Positions 50,821 through 62,900 of a stretch of DNA of 64,000 nt are shown piece after piece. This DNA is from Gymnothorax reevesii (Eukaryota > Chordata > Actinopteri > Anguilliformes > Muraenidae), in contig CM056584.1 of assembly GCA_029721435.1 (NCBI GenBank), forward strand, positions 9,444,395 through 9,508,394. The letters run 5' to 3'. How positions within the stretch are numbered: position 1 is the first letter of the stretch; every line of letters begins with the position of its first letter. Made by a program: the position numbers and the translations under genes. The notes under the pieces were generated by a model. The model was not told the DNA's origin and did no database searches. It worked only from the letters and a program-made list of their open reading frames with translations.

Positions 50821-52620
50821 TAGCGATCTAATGTGAGTGCTAATACCTGGTCATTTTCATACTGTACATGTCCTCTATGATGGGAGTATGAGATCAGATG
50901 GCTTTTCAGCTTAACCCTGCTTGTGTAAAATGGAAATTTAATGACGTTCATGTTTGAATGCTAATGCTAACATGCTAATGCTAGCGATCTAATGTGAGTG
51001 CTAATATCTGGTCATTTTCATACTGTACGTGTCCTCTATGATGTTAATAGGAGATCAGATGGCATTTCAGCTTAACCCTTCTTGTATAATAAAAAAATTG
51101 AGTAATGTTAATGTTTAAATGCTAATGCTAACATGCTAATGCTAGAGATCTAATGTCAGTTCTAATATCTGGTCATTTCCATACTCTACCTGTCCTCTAT
51201 GATGTTAATAGGAGATCAGATGGCATTTCAGCTTAACCCTTCTTGTGTAAAATGGAAATTGAGTGACATTAATGTTTTAATACTAATGCTAACATGCTAA
51301 TGCTAGCGATCTAATGTGAGTGCTAATATCTGGTCATTTTCATACTGTACGTGTCCTCTATGATGGGAGTATGGGATCAGATGGCATTTCAGCTTAACCC
51401 TGCTTTTGTAAAATGGAAATTGAGTGAAGTTAATGTTTGAATACTAATGCTAACATGCTAATGCTAGCAATCTAATGTGAGTGCTAATATCTGGTCATTT
51501 TCATACTGTACGTGTCCTCTATGATGGGGGTATGGGATCAGATGGCATTTCAGCTTAACCCTGCTTGTGTAAAATAGAAATTGAGTGACGTTAATGTTTG
51601 AATGCTAATGCTAACATGCTAATGCTAGCGATCTAATGTGAGTGCTAATATCTGGTCATTTTCTTACTGTAAGTGTCCTCTATGATGTTAGTATGAGATC
51701 AGATGGCATTTCTCCTTCACCCTTCTTGTATTATAAGCAAATTGAGTAATGTTAATGTTTCAATGCTAATGCTAACATGCTGATGCTAACATGCTAATGC
51801 TAGCAATCTAATGTGAGTGCTAATACCTGGTCATTTTCATACTGTACATGTCTTCTATGATGGGAGTATGGGATCAGATGGCATTTCAGCTTAACCCTGC
51901 TTGTGTAAAATGGAAATTGAGTGACGTTAATGTTTGAATGCTAATGCTAACATGCTAATGCTAGCGATCTAATGTGAGTGCTAATACCTGGTCATTTTCA
52001 TACTGTACATGTCCTCTATGATGGGAGTATGAGATCAGATGGCTTTTCAGCTTAACCCTGCTTGTGTAAAATGGAAATTTAATGACGTTCATGTTTGAAT
52101 GCTAATGCTAACATGCTAATGCTAGCGATCTAATGTGAGTGCTAATATCTGGTTATTTTCATGCTATACGTGTCCTCTATGATGTTAATAGGAGATCAGA
52201 TGGCATTTCAGCATAACCCTGTTTGTGTAAAATGGAAATTGAGTGACGTTAATGTTTAAATGCTAATGCTAACATGCTAATGCTAGCGATCTAATGTGAG
52301 TGCTAATATCTGGTCATTTTCATACTGTAGGTGTCCTCTATGATGTTAGTAGGAGATCAGATGGCATTTCAGCTTAACCCTTCTTGTATCATAAAAAAAT
52401 TGAGTAATGTTAATGTTTAAATGCTAATGCTAACATGCTAATGCTAGCGATCTAATGTGAGTTCTAATATCTGGTCATTTTCATACTATACGTGTCCTCT
52501 ATGATGTTAATAGGAGATCAGATGGCATTTCAGCTTAACCCTTCTTTTGTAAAATGGAAATTGAGTGACATTAATGTTTTAATACTAATGCTAGCATGGT
52601 TATGCTAGCGATCTAATGTG
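48535..52620 (+). repeat. 2,443 bp tandem repeat nested in the 6,160 bp repeat
   Basis: The interval 48,535-50,177 recurs at 50,978-52,620 at a constant offset of 2,443 bp, which is 15 x 161 + 2 x 14. Matched markers are AGAGATCTAA (48,701/51,144), ATGGGGGTATGGG (49,081/51,524), the TTTCTTACTGTAAG unit, and CTAGCATGGTTATG (50,148/52,591). Because it overlaps the 6,160 bp repeat, the order of events can in principle be worked out from shared substitutions. Confidence 0.87.
51144..51333 (+). repeat. Monomer class E (TGTCAGTTC, CTCTACCTGTCC)
   Basis: This class is defined across a monomer boundary: the tail of one unit reads AGAGATCTAATGTCAG and the next unit starts TCATTTCCATACTCTACC, instead of TCATTTTCATACTGTACG. 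The TACCTG change removes a CpG by a route other than deamination. The class is absent from the first 23 kb. Copies or close relatives occur near 23,880, 24,350, 33,120, 33,600, 38,960, 43,200, 46,608, 48,701, 51,144 and 54,861. That distribution separates the central and right parts of the array from the left HOR. Confidence 0.88.
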
Positions 52621-52624
52621 GGTG

Positions 52625-53862
52625 CTAATATCTGGTTATTTTCATGCTATACGTCTCCTCTATGATGTTAATAGGAGATCAGATGGCATTTCAGCTTAAC
52701 CCTTCTTGTGTAAAATGGAAATTGAGTGATGTTAATTTCTAAATGCTAATGCTAACATGCTAATGCTAGCGATCTAATGTGAGTGCTTATACCTGGTCAT
52801 TTTCATACTGTACGTGTCCTCTATGATGAGAATATGGGATCAGATGGCATTTCAGCTTCACCCTGTTTGTGTAAAATGGAAATTGAGTGACGTTAATGTT
52901 TAAATGCTAATGCTAACATGCAAATGCTAGCGATCTAATGTGAGTGCTAATATCTGGTCATTTTCATACTGTACGTGTCCTCTATGATGTTAATAGGAGA
53001 TCAGATGGCATTTCAGCTTAACCCTGCTTGTGTAAAATGGAAATTTAGTGACGTTAATGTTTGAATGCTAATGCTAACATGCTAATGCTAGCGATCTAAT
53101 GTGAGTGCTAATATCTGGTCATTTTCATACTGTACGTGTCCTCTATGATGGGAGTATGGGATCAGATGGCATTTCAGCTTAACCCTGCTTGTGTAAAATA
53201 GAAATTGAGTGATGTTAATGTTTTAATACTAATGCTAACATGCTAATGCTAGCGATCTAATGTGAGTGCTAATATCTGGTTATTTTCATGCTATACGTGT
53301 CCTCTATGATGTTAATAGGAGATCAGATGGCATTTCAGCTTAACCCTTCTTGTGTAAAATGGAAATTGAGTGATGTTAATGTCTAAATGCTAATGCTAAC
53401 ATGCTAATGCTAGCGATCTAATGTGAGTGCTTATACCTGGTCATTTTCATACTGTACGTGTCCTCTATGATGAGAATATGGGATCAGATGGCATTTCAGC
53501 TTCACCCTGTTTGTGTAAAATGGAAATTGAGTGACGTTAATGTTTAAATGCTAATGCTAACATGCAAATGCTAGCGATCTAATGTGAGTGCTAATATCTG
53601 GTCATTTTCATACTGTACGTGTCCTCTATGATGTTAATAGGAGATCAGATGGCATTTCAGCTTAACCCTGCTTGTGTAAAATGGAAATTTAGTGACGTTA
53701 ATGTTTGAATGCTAATGCTAACATGCTAATGCTAGCGATCTAATGTGAATGCTAATATCTGGTCATTTTCATACTGTACGTGTCCTCTATGATGGGAGTA
53801 TGGGATCAGATGGCATTTCAGCTTAACCCTGCTTGTGTAAAATAGAAATTGAGTGATGTTAA
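52625..53862 (+). repeat. Four-monomer tandem duplication (644 bp)
   Basis: The stretch from CTGGTTATTTTCATGCTATACG, through GAGTGCTTATACC, GATGAGAATATGGG, CAGCTTCACCCTG and CATGCAAATGC, to a TAGAAATTGAGTGATG unit occurs twice. GAGTGCTTAT is at 52,781 and 53,425, exactly 4 x 161 bp apart. A third copy of the middle units lies near 57,156-57,310. The first copy has private CGTCTCCTC and TTAATTTCTAAATG, the second TTAATGTCTAAATG, so they have begun to diverge. Confidence 0.88.
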
Positions 53863-53969
53863 TGTTTGAATGCTAATGCTAACATGCTAATACTAGCGAT
53901 CTAATGTGAGTTCTAATATCTGGTCATTTTCATACTGTAAGTGTCCTCTATGATGTTAGTATGAGATCA

Positions 53970-56900
53970 GATGGCATTTCAGCTTAACCCTGCTTGTGTA
54001 AAATGGAAATTGAGTGACGTTAATGTTTGAATACTAATGCTAACAAGCTAATGCTAGCAATCTAATGTGAGTGCTAATATCTGGTCATTTTCATACTGTA
54101 CGTGTCCTCTATGATGGGAGTATGGGATCAGATGGCATTTCAGCTTAACCCTGCTTGTTTAAAATAGAAATTGAGTGATGTTAATGTTTGAATGCTAATG
54201 CTAACATGCTAATGCTAGCGATCTAATGTGAGTTCTAATATCTGGTCATTTTCATACTGTAAGTGTCCTCTATGATGTTAGTATGAGATCAGATGGCATT
54301 TCTCCTTCACCCTTCTTGTATGATGAGCAAATTGAGTAATGTTAATGTTTCAATGCTAATGCTAACATGCTAATGCTAGCGATCTAATGTGAGTGCTAAT
54401 AGTTGGTCATTTTCATTCTGTACGTGTCCTCTATGATGTTAATTGGAGATCAGATGGCATTTCAGCTTAACCCTTCTTGTATAATAAAAAAATTGAGTAA
54501 TGTTAATGTTTAAATGCTAATGCTAACATGCTAATGCTAGCGATCTAATGTGAGTTCTAATATCTGGTCATTTTCATACTATACGTGTCCTCTATAATGT
54601 TAATAGGAGATCAGATGGCATTTCAGCTTAACCCTTCTTGTGTAAAATGGAAATTTAGTGACATTAATGTTTTAATACTAATGCTAACATGCTAATGCTA
54701 GCGATCTAATGTGAGTGCTAATATCTGGTCATTTTCATACTGTACGTGTCCTCTATGATGTTAATAGGAGATCAGATGGCATTTCAGCTTAACCCCTCTT
54801 GTATAATAAAAAAATTGAGTAATGTTAATGTTTAAATGCTAATGCTAACATGCTAATGCTAGAGATCTAATGTCAGTTCTAATATCTGGTCATTTCCATA
54901 CTCTACCTGTCCTCTATGATGTTAATAGGAGATCAGATGGCTTTTCAGCTTAACCCTTCTTGTGTAAAATGGAAATTGAGTGACATTAATGTTTAAATAC
55001 TAATGCTAACATGCTAATGCTAGCGATCTAATGTGAGTGCTAATATCTGGTCATTTTCATACTGTACGTGTCCTCTATGATGGGAGTATGGGATCAGATG
55101 GCATTTCAGCTTAACCCTGCTTTTGTAAAATGGAAATTGAGTGAAGTTAATGTTTGAATACTAATGCTAACATGCTAATGCTAGCAATCTAATGTGAGTG
55201 CTAATATCTGGTCATTTTCATACTGTACGTGTCCTCTATGATGGGGGTATGGGATCAGATGGCATTTCAGCTTAACCCTGCTTGTGTAAAATAGAAATTG
55301 AGTGATGTTAATGTTTGAATGCTAATGCTAACATGCTAATGCTAGCGATCTAATGTGAGTGCTAATATCTGGTCATTTTCTTACTGTAAGTGTCCTCTAT
55401 GATGTTAGTATGAGATCAGATGGCATTTCTCCTTCACCCTTCTTGTATTATAAGCAAATTGAGTAATGTTAATGTTTCAATGCTAATGCTAACATGCTGA
55501 TGCTAACATGCTAATGCTAGCAATCTAATGTGAGTGCTAATACCTGGTCATTTTCATACTGTACATGTCTTCTATGATGGGAGTATGGGATCAGATGGCA
55601 TTTCAGCTTAACCCTGCTTGTGTAAAATGGAAATTGAGTGACGTTAATGTTTGAATGCTAATGCAAACATGCTAATGCTAGCGATCTAATGTGAGTGCTA
55701 ATACCTGGTCATTTTCATACTGTACATATCCTCTATGATGGGAGTATGAGATCAGATGGCTTTTCAGCTTAACCCTGCTTGTGTAAAATGGAAATTTAAT
55801 GACGTTCATGTTTGAATGCTAATGCTAACATGCTAATGCTAGCGATCTAATGTGAGTGCTAATATCTGGTCATTTTCATGCTATACGTGTCCTCTATGAT
55901 GTTAATAGGAGATCAGATGGCATTTCAGCATAACCCTGTTTGTGTAAAATGGAAATTGAGTGACGTTAATGTTTAAATGCTAATGCTAACATGCTAATGC
56001 TAGCGATCTAATGTGAGTGCTAATATCTGGTCATTTTCATACTGTACGTGTCCTCTATGATGTTAATAGGAGATCAGATGGCATTTCAGCTTAACCCTTC
56101 TTGTATAATAAAAAAATTGAGTAATGTTAATGTTTAAATGCTAATGCTAACATGCTAATGCTAGCGATCTAATGTGAGTTCTAATATCTGGTCATTTTCA
56201 TACTATACGTGTCCTCTATGATGTTAATAGGAGATCAGATGGCATTTCAGCTTAACCCTTCTTTTGTAAAATGGAAATTGAGTGACATTAATGTTTTAAT
56301 ACTAATGCTAGCATGGTTATGCTAGCGATCTAATGTGGGTGCTAATATCTGGTCATTTTCATACTGTACGTGTCCTCTATGATGGGAGTATGGGATCAGA
56401 TGGCATTTCAGCTTAACCCTGCTTGTGTAAAATGGAAATTGAGTGACGTTAATGTTTGAATACTAATGCTAACATGCTAATGCTAGCAATCTAATGTGAG
56501 TGCTAATATCTGGTCATTTTCATACTGTACGTGTCCTCTATGATGGGAGTATGGGATCAGATGGCATTTCAGCTTAACCCTGCTTGTGTAAAATAGAAAT
56601 TGAGTGATGTTAATGTTTGAATGCAAATGCTAACATGCTAATGCTAGCGATCTAATGTGAGTTCTAATATCTGGTCATTTTCATACTGTAAGTGTCCTCT
56701 ATGATGTTAGTATGAGATCAGATGGCATTTCTCCTTCACCCTTCTTGTATGATGAGCAAATTGAGTAATGTTAATGTTTCGATGCTAATGCTAACATGCT
56801 GATGCTAACATGCTAATGCTAGCAATCTAATGTGAGTGCTAATACCTGGTCATTTTCATATTGCACATGTCCTCTATGATGGAAGTATGGGATCAGATGG

Positions 56901-56980
56901 CATTTCAGCTTAACCCTGCTTGTGTAAAATGGAAATTGAGTGACGTTAATGTTTGAATGCTTATGCTAACATGCTAATGC
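53970..56980 (+). repeat. 6,160 bp repeat, right member
   Basis: Partner of 47,810-50,820. The match begins inside a monomer whose left flank reads GTTAGTATGAGATCAG here but GTTAATAGGAGATCAG in the other copy. It ends where GCTTATGCTAAC and GCGTTCTAATG appear (near 56,960-56,990). The 3.1 kb between the two members is not shared as a block with either, apart from the 2,443 bp repeat that overlaps it. Confidence 0.88.
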
Positions 56981-59900
56981 TAGCGTTCTAATGTGAGTTC
57001 TAATATCTGGTCATTTTCATACTATACGTGTCCTCTTTGATGTTAATAGGAGATCAGATGGCATTTCAGCTTAACCCTTCTTGTGTAAAATGGAAATTGA
57101 GTGATGTTAATGTCTAAATGCTAATGCTAACATGCTAATGCTAGCGATCTAATGTGAGTGCTTATACCTGGTCATTTTCATACTGTACGTGTCCTCTATG
57201 ATGAGAATATGGGATCAGATGGCATTTCAGCTTCACCCTGTTTGTGTAAAATGGAAATTGAGTGACGTTAATGTTTAAATGCTAATGCTAACATGCAAAT
57301 GCTAGCGATCTAATGTGAGTGCTAATATCTGGTCATTTTCATACTGTACGTGTCCTCTATGATGTTAATAGGAGATCAGATGGCATTTCAGCTTAACCCT
57401 GCTTGTGTAAAATGGAAATTTAGTGACGTTAATGTTTGAATGCTAATGCTAACATGCTAATGCTAGCGATCTAATGTGAGTGCTAATATCTGGTCATTTT
57501 CATACTGTACGTGTCCTCTATGATGGGAGTATGGGATCAGATGGCATTTCAGCTTAACCCTGCTTGTGTAAAATAGAAATTGAGTGACATTAATGTTTGA
57601 ATGCTAATGCTAACATGCTAATGCTAGTGATCTAGTGTGAGTGCAAATATCTGGTCATTTTCATACTGTACGTGTCCTCTATGATGTTAGTATGAGATCA
57701 GATGGCATTTCTCCTTCACCCTTCTTGTATTATAAGCAAATTGAGTAATGTTAATGTTTCGATGCTAATGCTAACATGCTGATGCTAACATGCTAATGCT
57801 AGCAATCTAATGTGAGTGCTAATACCTGGTCATTTTCATACTGTACATGTCCTCTATGATGGGAGTATGGGATCAGATGGCATTTCAGCTTAACCCTGCT
57901 TGTGTAAAATGGAAATTGAGTGACGTTAACGTTTGAATGCTAATGCTAACATGCTAATACTAGCTATCTAATGAGAGTTCTAATATCTGGTCATTTTCAT
58001 ACTATACGTGTCCTCTTTGATGTTAATAGGAGATCAGATGGCATTTCAGCTTAACCCTTCTTTTTTAAAATGGAAATTGAGTGATTTTAATGTTTAAATG
58101 CTAATGCTAACATGCTATTGCTAGCGATCTAATGTGAGTGCTAATACCTGGTCATTTTCATACTGTACGTGTCCTCTATGATGAGAATATGGGATCAGAT
58201 GGCATTTCAGCTTAACCCTGTTTGTGTAAAATGGAAATTGAGTGAAGTTAATGTTTAAATGCTAATGCTAACATGCTAATGCTAGCGATCTAATGTGAGT
58301 GCTAATATCTGGTCATTTTCATACTGTACATGTCCTCTATGATGTAAATAGGAGATCAGATGGCATTTCAGCTTTACCCTTCTTGTATAATAAAAAAATT
58401 GAGTAATGTTAATGTTTAAATGCTAAAGCTAACATGCTAATGCTAGCGATCTAATGTGAGTTCTAATATCTGGTCATTTTCATACTGCACGTGTCCTCTA
58501 TGATGTTAATAGGAGATCAGATGGCATTTCAGCTTAACCCTTCTTGTGTAAAATGGAAATTGAGTGACATGAATGTTTTAATACTAATGCTAACATGCTA
58601 ATGCTAGCGCTCTAATGTGAGTGCTAATATGTGGTCATTTTCATACTGTACGTGTCCTCTATGATGGGAATATGGGATCAGATGGCATTTCAGCTTAACC
58701 CTGTTTGTGTAAAATGGAAATTGAGTGACGTTAATGTTTAAATGCTAATGCTAACATGCAAATGCTAGCGATCTAATATGAGTGCTAATATCTGGTCATT
58801 TTCATACTGTACGTGTCCTCTATGATGTTAATAGGAGATCAGATGGCATTTCAGCGCAACCCTGCTTGTGTAAAATGGAAATTTAGTGACGTTAATGTTT
58901 GAATGCTAATGCTAACATGCTAATGCTAGCGATCTAATGTGAGTGCTAATATCTGGTCATTTTCATACTGTACGTGTCCTCTATGATGGGAGTATGGGAT
59001 CAGATGGCATTTCAGCTTAACCCTGCTTGTGTACAATGGAAATTTAGTGACGTTAATGTTTGAATGCTAATGCTAACATGGTAATGCTAGCGATCTAATG
59101 TGAGTGTTAATATCTGGTCATTTTCATACTACACGTGTCCTCTATGATGTTAATAGGAGATCAGATGGCATTTCAGCTTAACCCTTCTTGTTTAAAATGG
59201 AAATTGAGTGATGTTAATGTTTAAATGCTAATGTTAACATGCTAATTCTAGCGCTCTAATGTGAGTGCTAATATGTGGTCATTTTCATACTGTACGTGTC
59301 CTCTATGATGTTAATAAAAGATCAGATGGCATTTCAGCTTAACCCTGCTTGTGTAAAATGGAAATTTAGTGACGTTAATGTTTGAATGCTAATGCTAACA
59401 TGCTAATGCTAGCGATCTAATGTCAGTGCTAATATCTGGTCATTTTCATACTATACGTGTCCTCTATGATGTTAATAGGAGATCAGATGGCATTTCAGCT
59501 TAACCCTTCTTGTATTATAAAAAAATTGAGTAATGTAAATGTTTCAATGCTAATGCTAACATGCTAATGCTAGCGATCTAATGTGATTTCTAATATCTGG
59601 TCATTTTCATACTATACGTCTCCTCTATGATGTTAATAGGAGATCAGATGGCATTTCAGCTTAACACTTCTTGTGTAAAATGGAAATTGAGTGACATAAA
59701 TGTTTTATTGCTAATGCTAACATGCTAATGCTAGCGATCTAATGTGAGTGCATATATCTGGTCATTTTCATACTGTACGTGTCCTCTATGATGGGAGTAT
59801 GGGATCAGATGGCATTTCAGCTTAACCCTGCTTGTGTAAAATGGAAATTGAGTGAAGTTAATGTTGGAATACTAATGCTAACATGCTTATGCTAGCAATC

Positions 59901-62900
59901 TATTGTGAGTGCCAATATCTGGTGATTTTCATACTGCACGTGTCCTCTATGATTGGAGTATGGGATCAGATGGCATTTCAGCTTAACCCTGCTTGTGTAA
60001 AATAGAAATTGAGTGACGTTAATGTTTGAATGCTAATGCTAAAATGCTAATGCTAATGATCTAATGTGAGTGCTAATATCTGGTTATTTTCATACTGTAC
60101 GTGTCCTCTATGATGTTAGTATGAGATCAGATGGCATTTCTCCTTCACCCTTCTTGTATTATCAGCAAATTGAGTAATGTTAATGTTTCGATGCTAATGC
60201 TAACATGCTGATGCTAACATGCTAATGCTAGCAATCTAATGTGAGTGCTAATACCTGGTCATTTTCATACTGTACATGTCCTCTATGATGGGAGTATGGG
60301 ATCAGATGGCATTTCAGCTTAACCCTGCTTGTGTAAAATGGAAATTGAGTGACGTTAATGTTTGAATACTAATGCTAACATGCTAATGCTAGCAATCTAA
60401 TGTGAGTCCTAATATCTGGTCATTTTCATACTGTACGTGTCCTCTATGATGGGAGTATGGGATCAGATGGCATTTCAGCTTAACCCTGCTTGTGTAAAAT
60501 AGAAATTGAGTGATGTTAATGTTTGAATGCTAATGCTAACATGCTAATTCTAGCGATCTAATGTGAGTTCTAATATCTGGTCATTTTCATACTGTAAGTA
60601 TCCTCTATGATGTTAGTATGAGATCAGATGGCATTTCTCCTTCACCCTTCTTGTATTATGAGCAAATTGAGTAATGTTAATGTTTCAATGCTAATGCTAA
60701 CATGCTGATGCTAACATGCTAATGCTAGCAATCTAATGTGAGTGCTAATAGTTGGTCATTTTCATACTGTACGTGTCCTCTATGATGTTAATTGGAGATC
60801 AGATGGCATTTCAGCTTAACCCTTCTTGTATAATAAAAAATTGAGTAATGTTAATGTTTAAATGCTAATGCTAACATGCTAATGCTAGCAATTTAATGTG
60901 AGTTCTAATATCTGGTCATTTTCATACTATACGTGTCCTCTATAATGTTAATAGGAGATCAGATGGCATTTCAGCTTAACCCTTCTTGTGTAAAATGGAA
61001 ATTGAGTGACATTAATGTTTTAATACTAATGCTAACATGCTAATGCTAGCGATCTAATGTGAGTGCTAATATCTGGTCATTTTCATACTGTACGTGTCCT
61101 CTATGATGGGAGTATTGGATCAGATGGCATTTCAGCTTAACCCTGCTTGTGTAAAATAAAAATTGAGTGACGTTAATGTTTGAATGCTAATGCTAACATG
61201 CTAATGCTAGCGATCTAATGTGAGTGCTAATATCTGGTCATTTTCATACTGTCAGTGTCCTCTATGATGTTAGTATGAGATCAGATGGCATTTCTCCTTC
61301 ACCCTTCTTGTATTATAAGCAAATTGAGTAATGTTAATGTTTCAATGCTAATGCAAACATGCTGATGCTAACATGCTAATGCTAGCAATCTAATGTGAGT
61401 GCTAATACCTGGTCATTTTCATACTGTACATGTCTTCTATGATGGGAGTATGGGATCAGACGGCATTTCAGCTTAACCTTGCTTGTGTAAAATGGAAATT
61501 GAGTGACGTTAATGTTTTAATGCTAATGCTAACATGCTAATGCTAGTGATCTAATGTGAGTGCTAATACCTGGTCATTTTCATACTGTACATGTCCTCTA
61601 TGATGGGAGTATGAGATCAGATGGCTTTTCAGCTTAACCCTGCTTGTGTAAAATGGAAATTGAGTGACGTTAATGTTTGAATGCTAATGCTAACATGTTA
61701 ATGCTAGCGATCTAATGTGAGTTCTAATATCTGGTCATTTTCATACCATACTTGTCCTCTATGATGTTAATAGGACATCAGATGGCATTTCATCTTAACC
61801 CTGCTTGTGTACAATGGAAATTTAGTGAGGTTAATGTTTGAATGCTAATGCTAACATGCTAATGCTAGCGATCTAATGTGAGTGCTAATATCTGGTCATT
61901 TTCATACTACACGTGTCCTCAATGATGTTAATAGGACATCAGATGGCATTTCAGCTTAACCCTTCTTGTTTAAAATGGAAATTGAGTGATGTTAATGTTT
62001 AAATGCTAATGCTAACATGCTAATGCTAGCGCTCTAATGTGAGTGCTAATATGTGGTCATTTTCATACTGTACGTGTCCTCGATGATGGGAATATGGGAT
62101 CAGATGGCATTTCAGCTTAACCCTGTTTGTGTAAAATGGAAATTGAGTGACGTTAATGTTTAAATGCTAATGCTTACATGCAAATGCTAGCGATCTAATG
62201 TGAGTGCTAATATCTGGTCATTTTCATACTGTACGTGTCCTCTATGATGTTAATAGGAGATCAGATGGCATTTCAGCTTAACCCTGCTTGTGTAAAATGG
62301 AAATTTAGTGACGTTAATGTTTGAATGCTAATGCTAACATGCTAATGCTAGCGATCTAATGTGAGTGCTAATATCTGGTCATTTTCATACTGTACGTGTC
62401 CTCTATGATGGGAGTATGGGATCAGATGGCATTTCAGCTTAACCCTGCTTGTGTAAAATGGAAATTGAGTGAAGTTAATGTTGGAATACTAATGCTAACA
62501 TGCTTATGCTAGCAATCTATTGTGAGTGCCAATATCTGGTGATTTTCATACTGTACGTGTCCTCTTTGATTGGAGTATGGGATCAGATGGCATTTCAGCT
62601 TAACCCTGCTTGTGTAAAATAGAAATTGAGTGACGTTTATGTTTGAATGCTAATGCTAACATGCTAATGCTAGTGATCTAATGTGAGTGCAAATATCTGG
62701 TCATTTTCATACCGTACGTGTCCTCTATGATGTTAGTATGAGATCAGATGGCATTTCTCCTTCACCCTTCTTGGATTATAAGCAAATTGAGTAATGTTAA
62801 TGTTTCGATGCTAATGCTAACAAGCTGATGCTAACATGCTAATGCTAGCAATCTAATGTGAGTGCTAATACCTGGTCATTTTCATACTGTACATGTCCTC

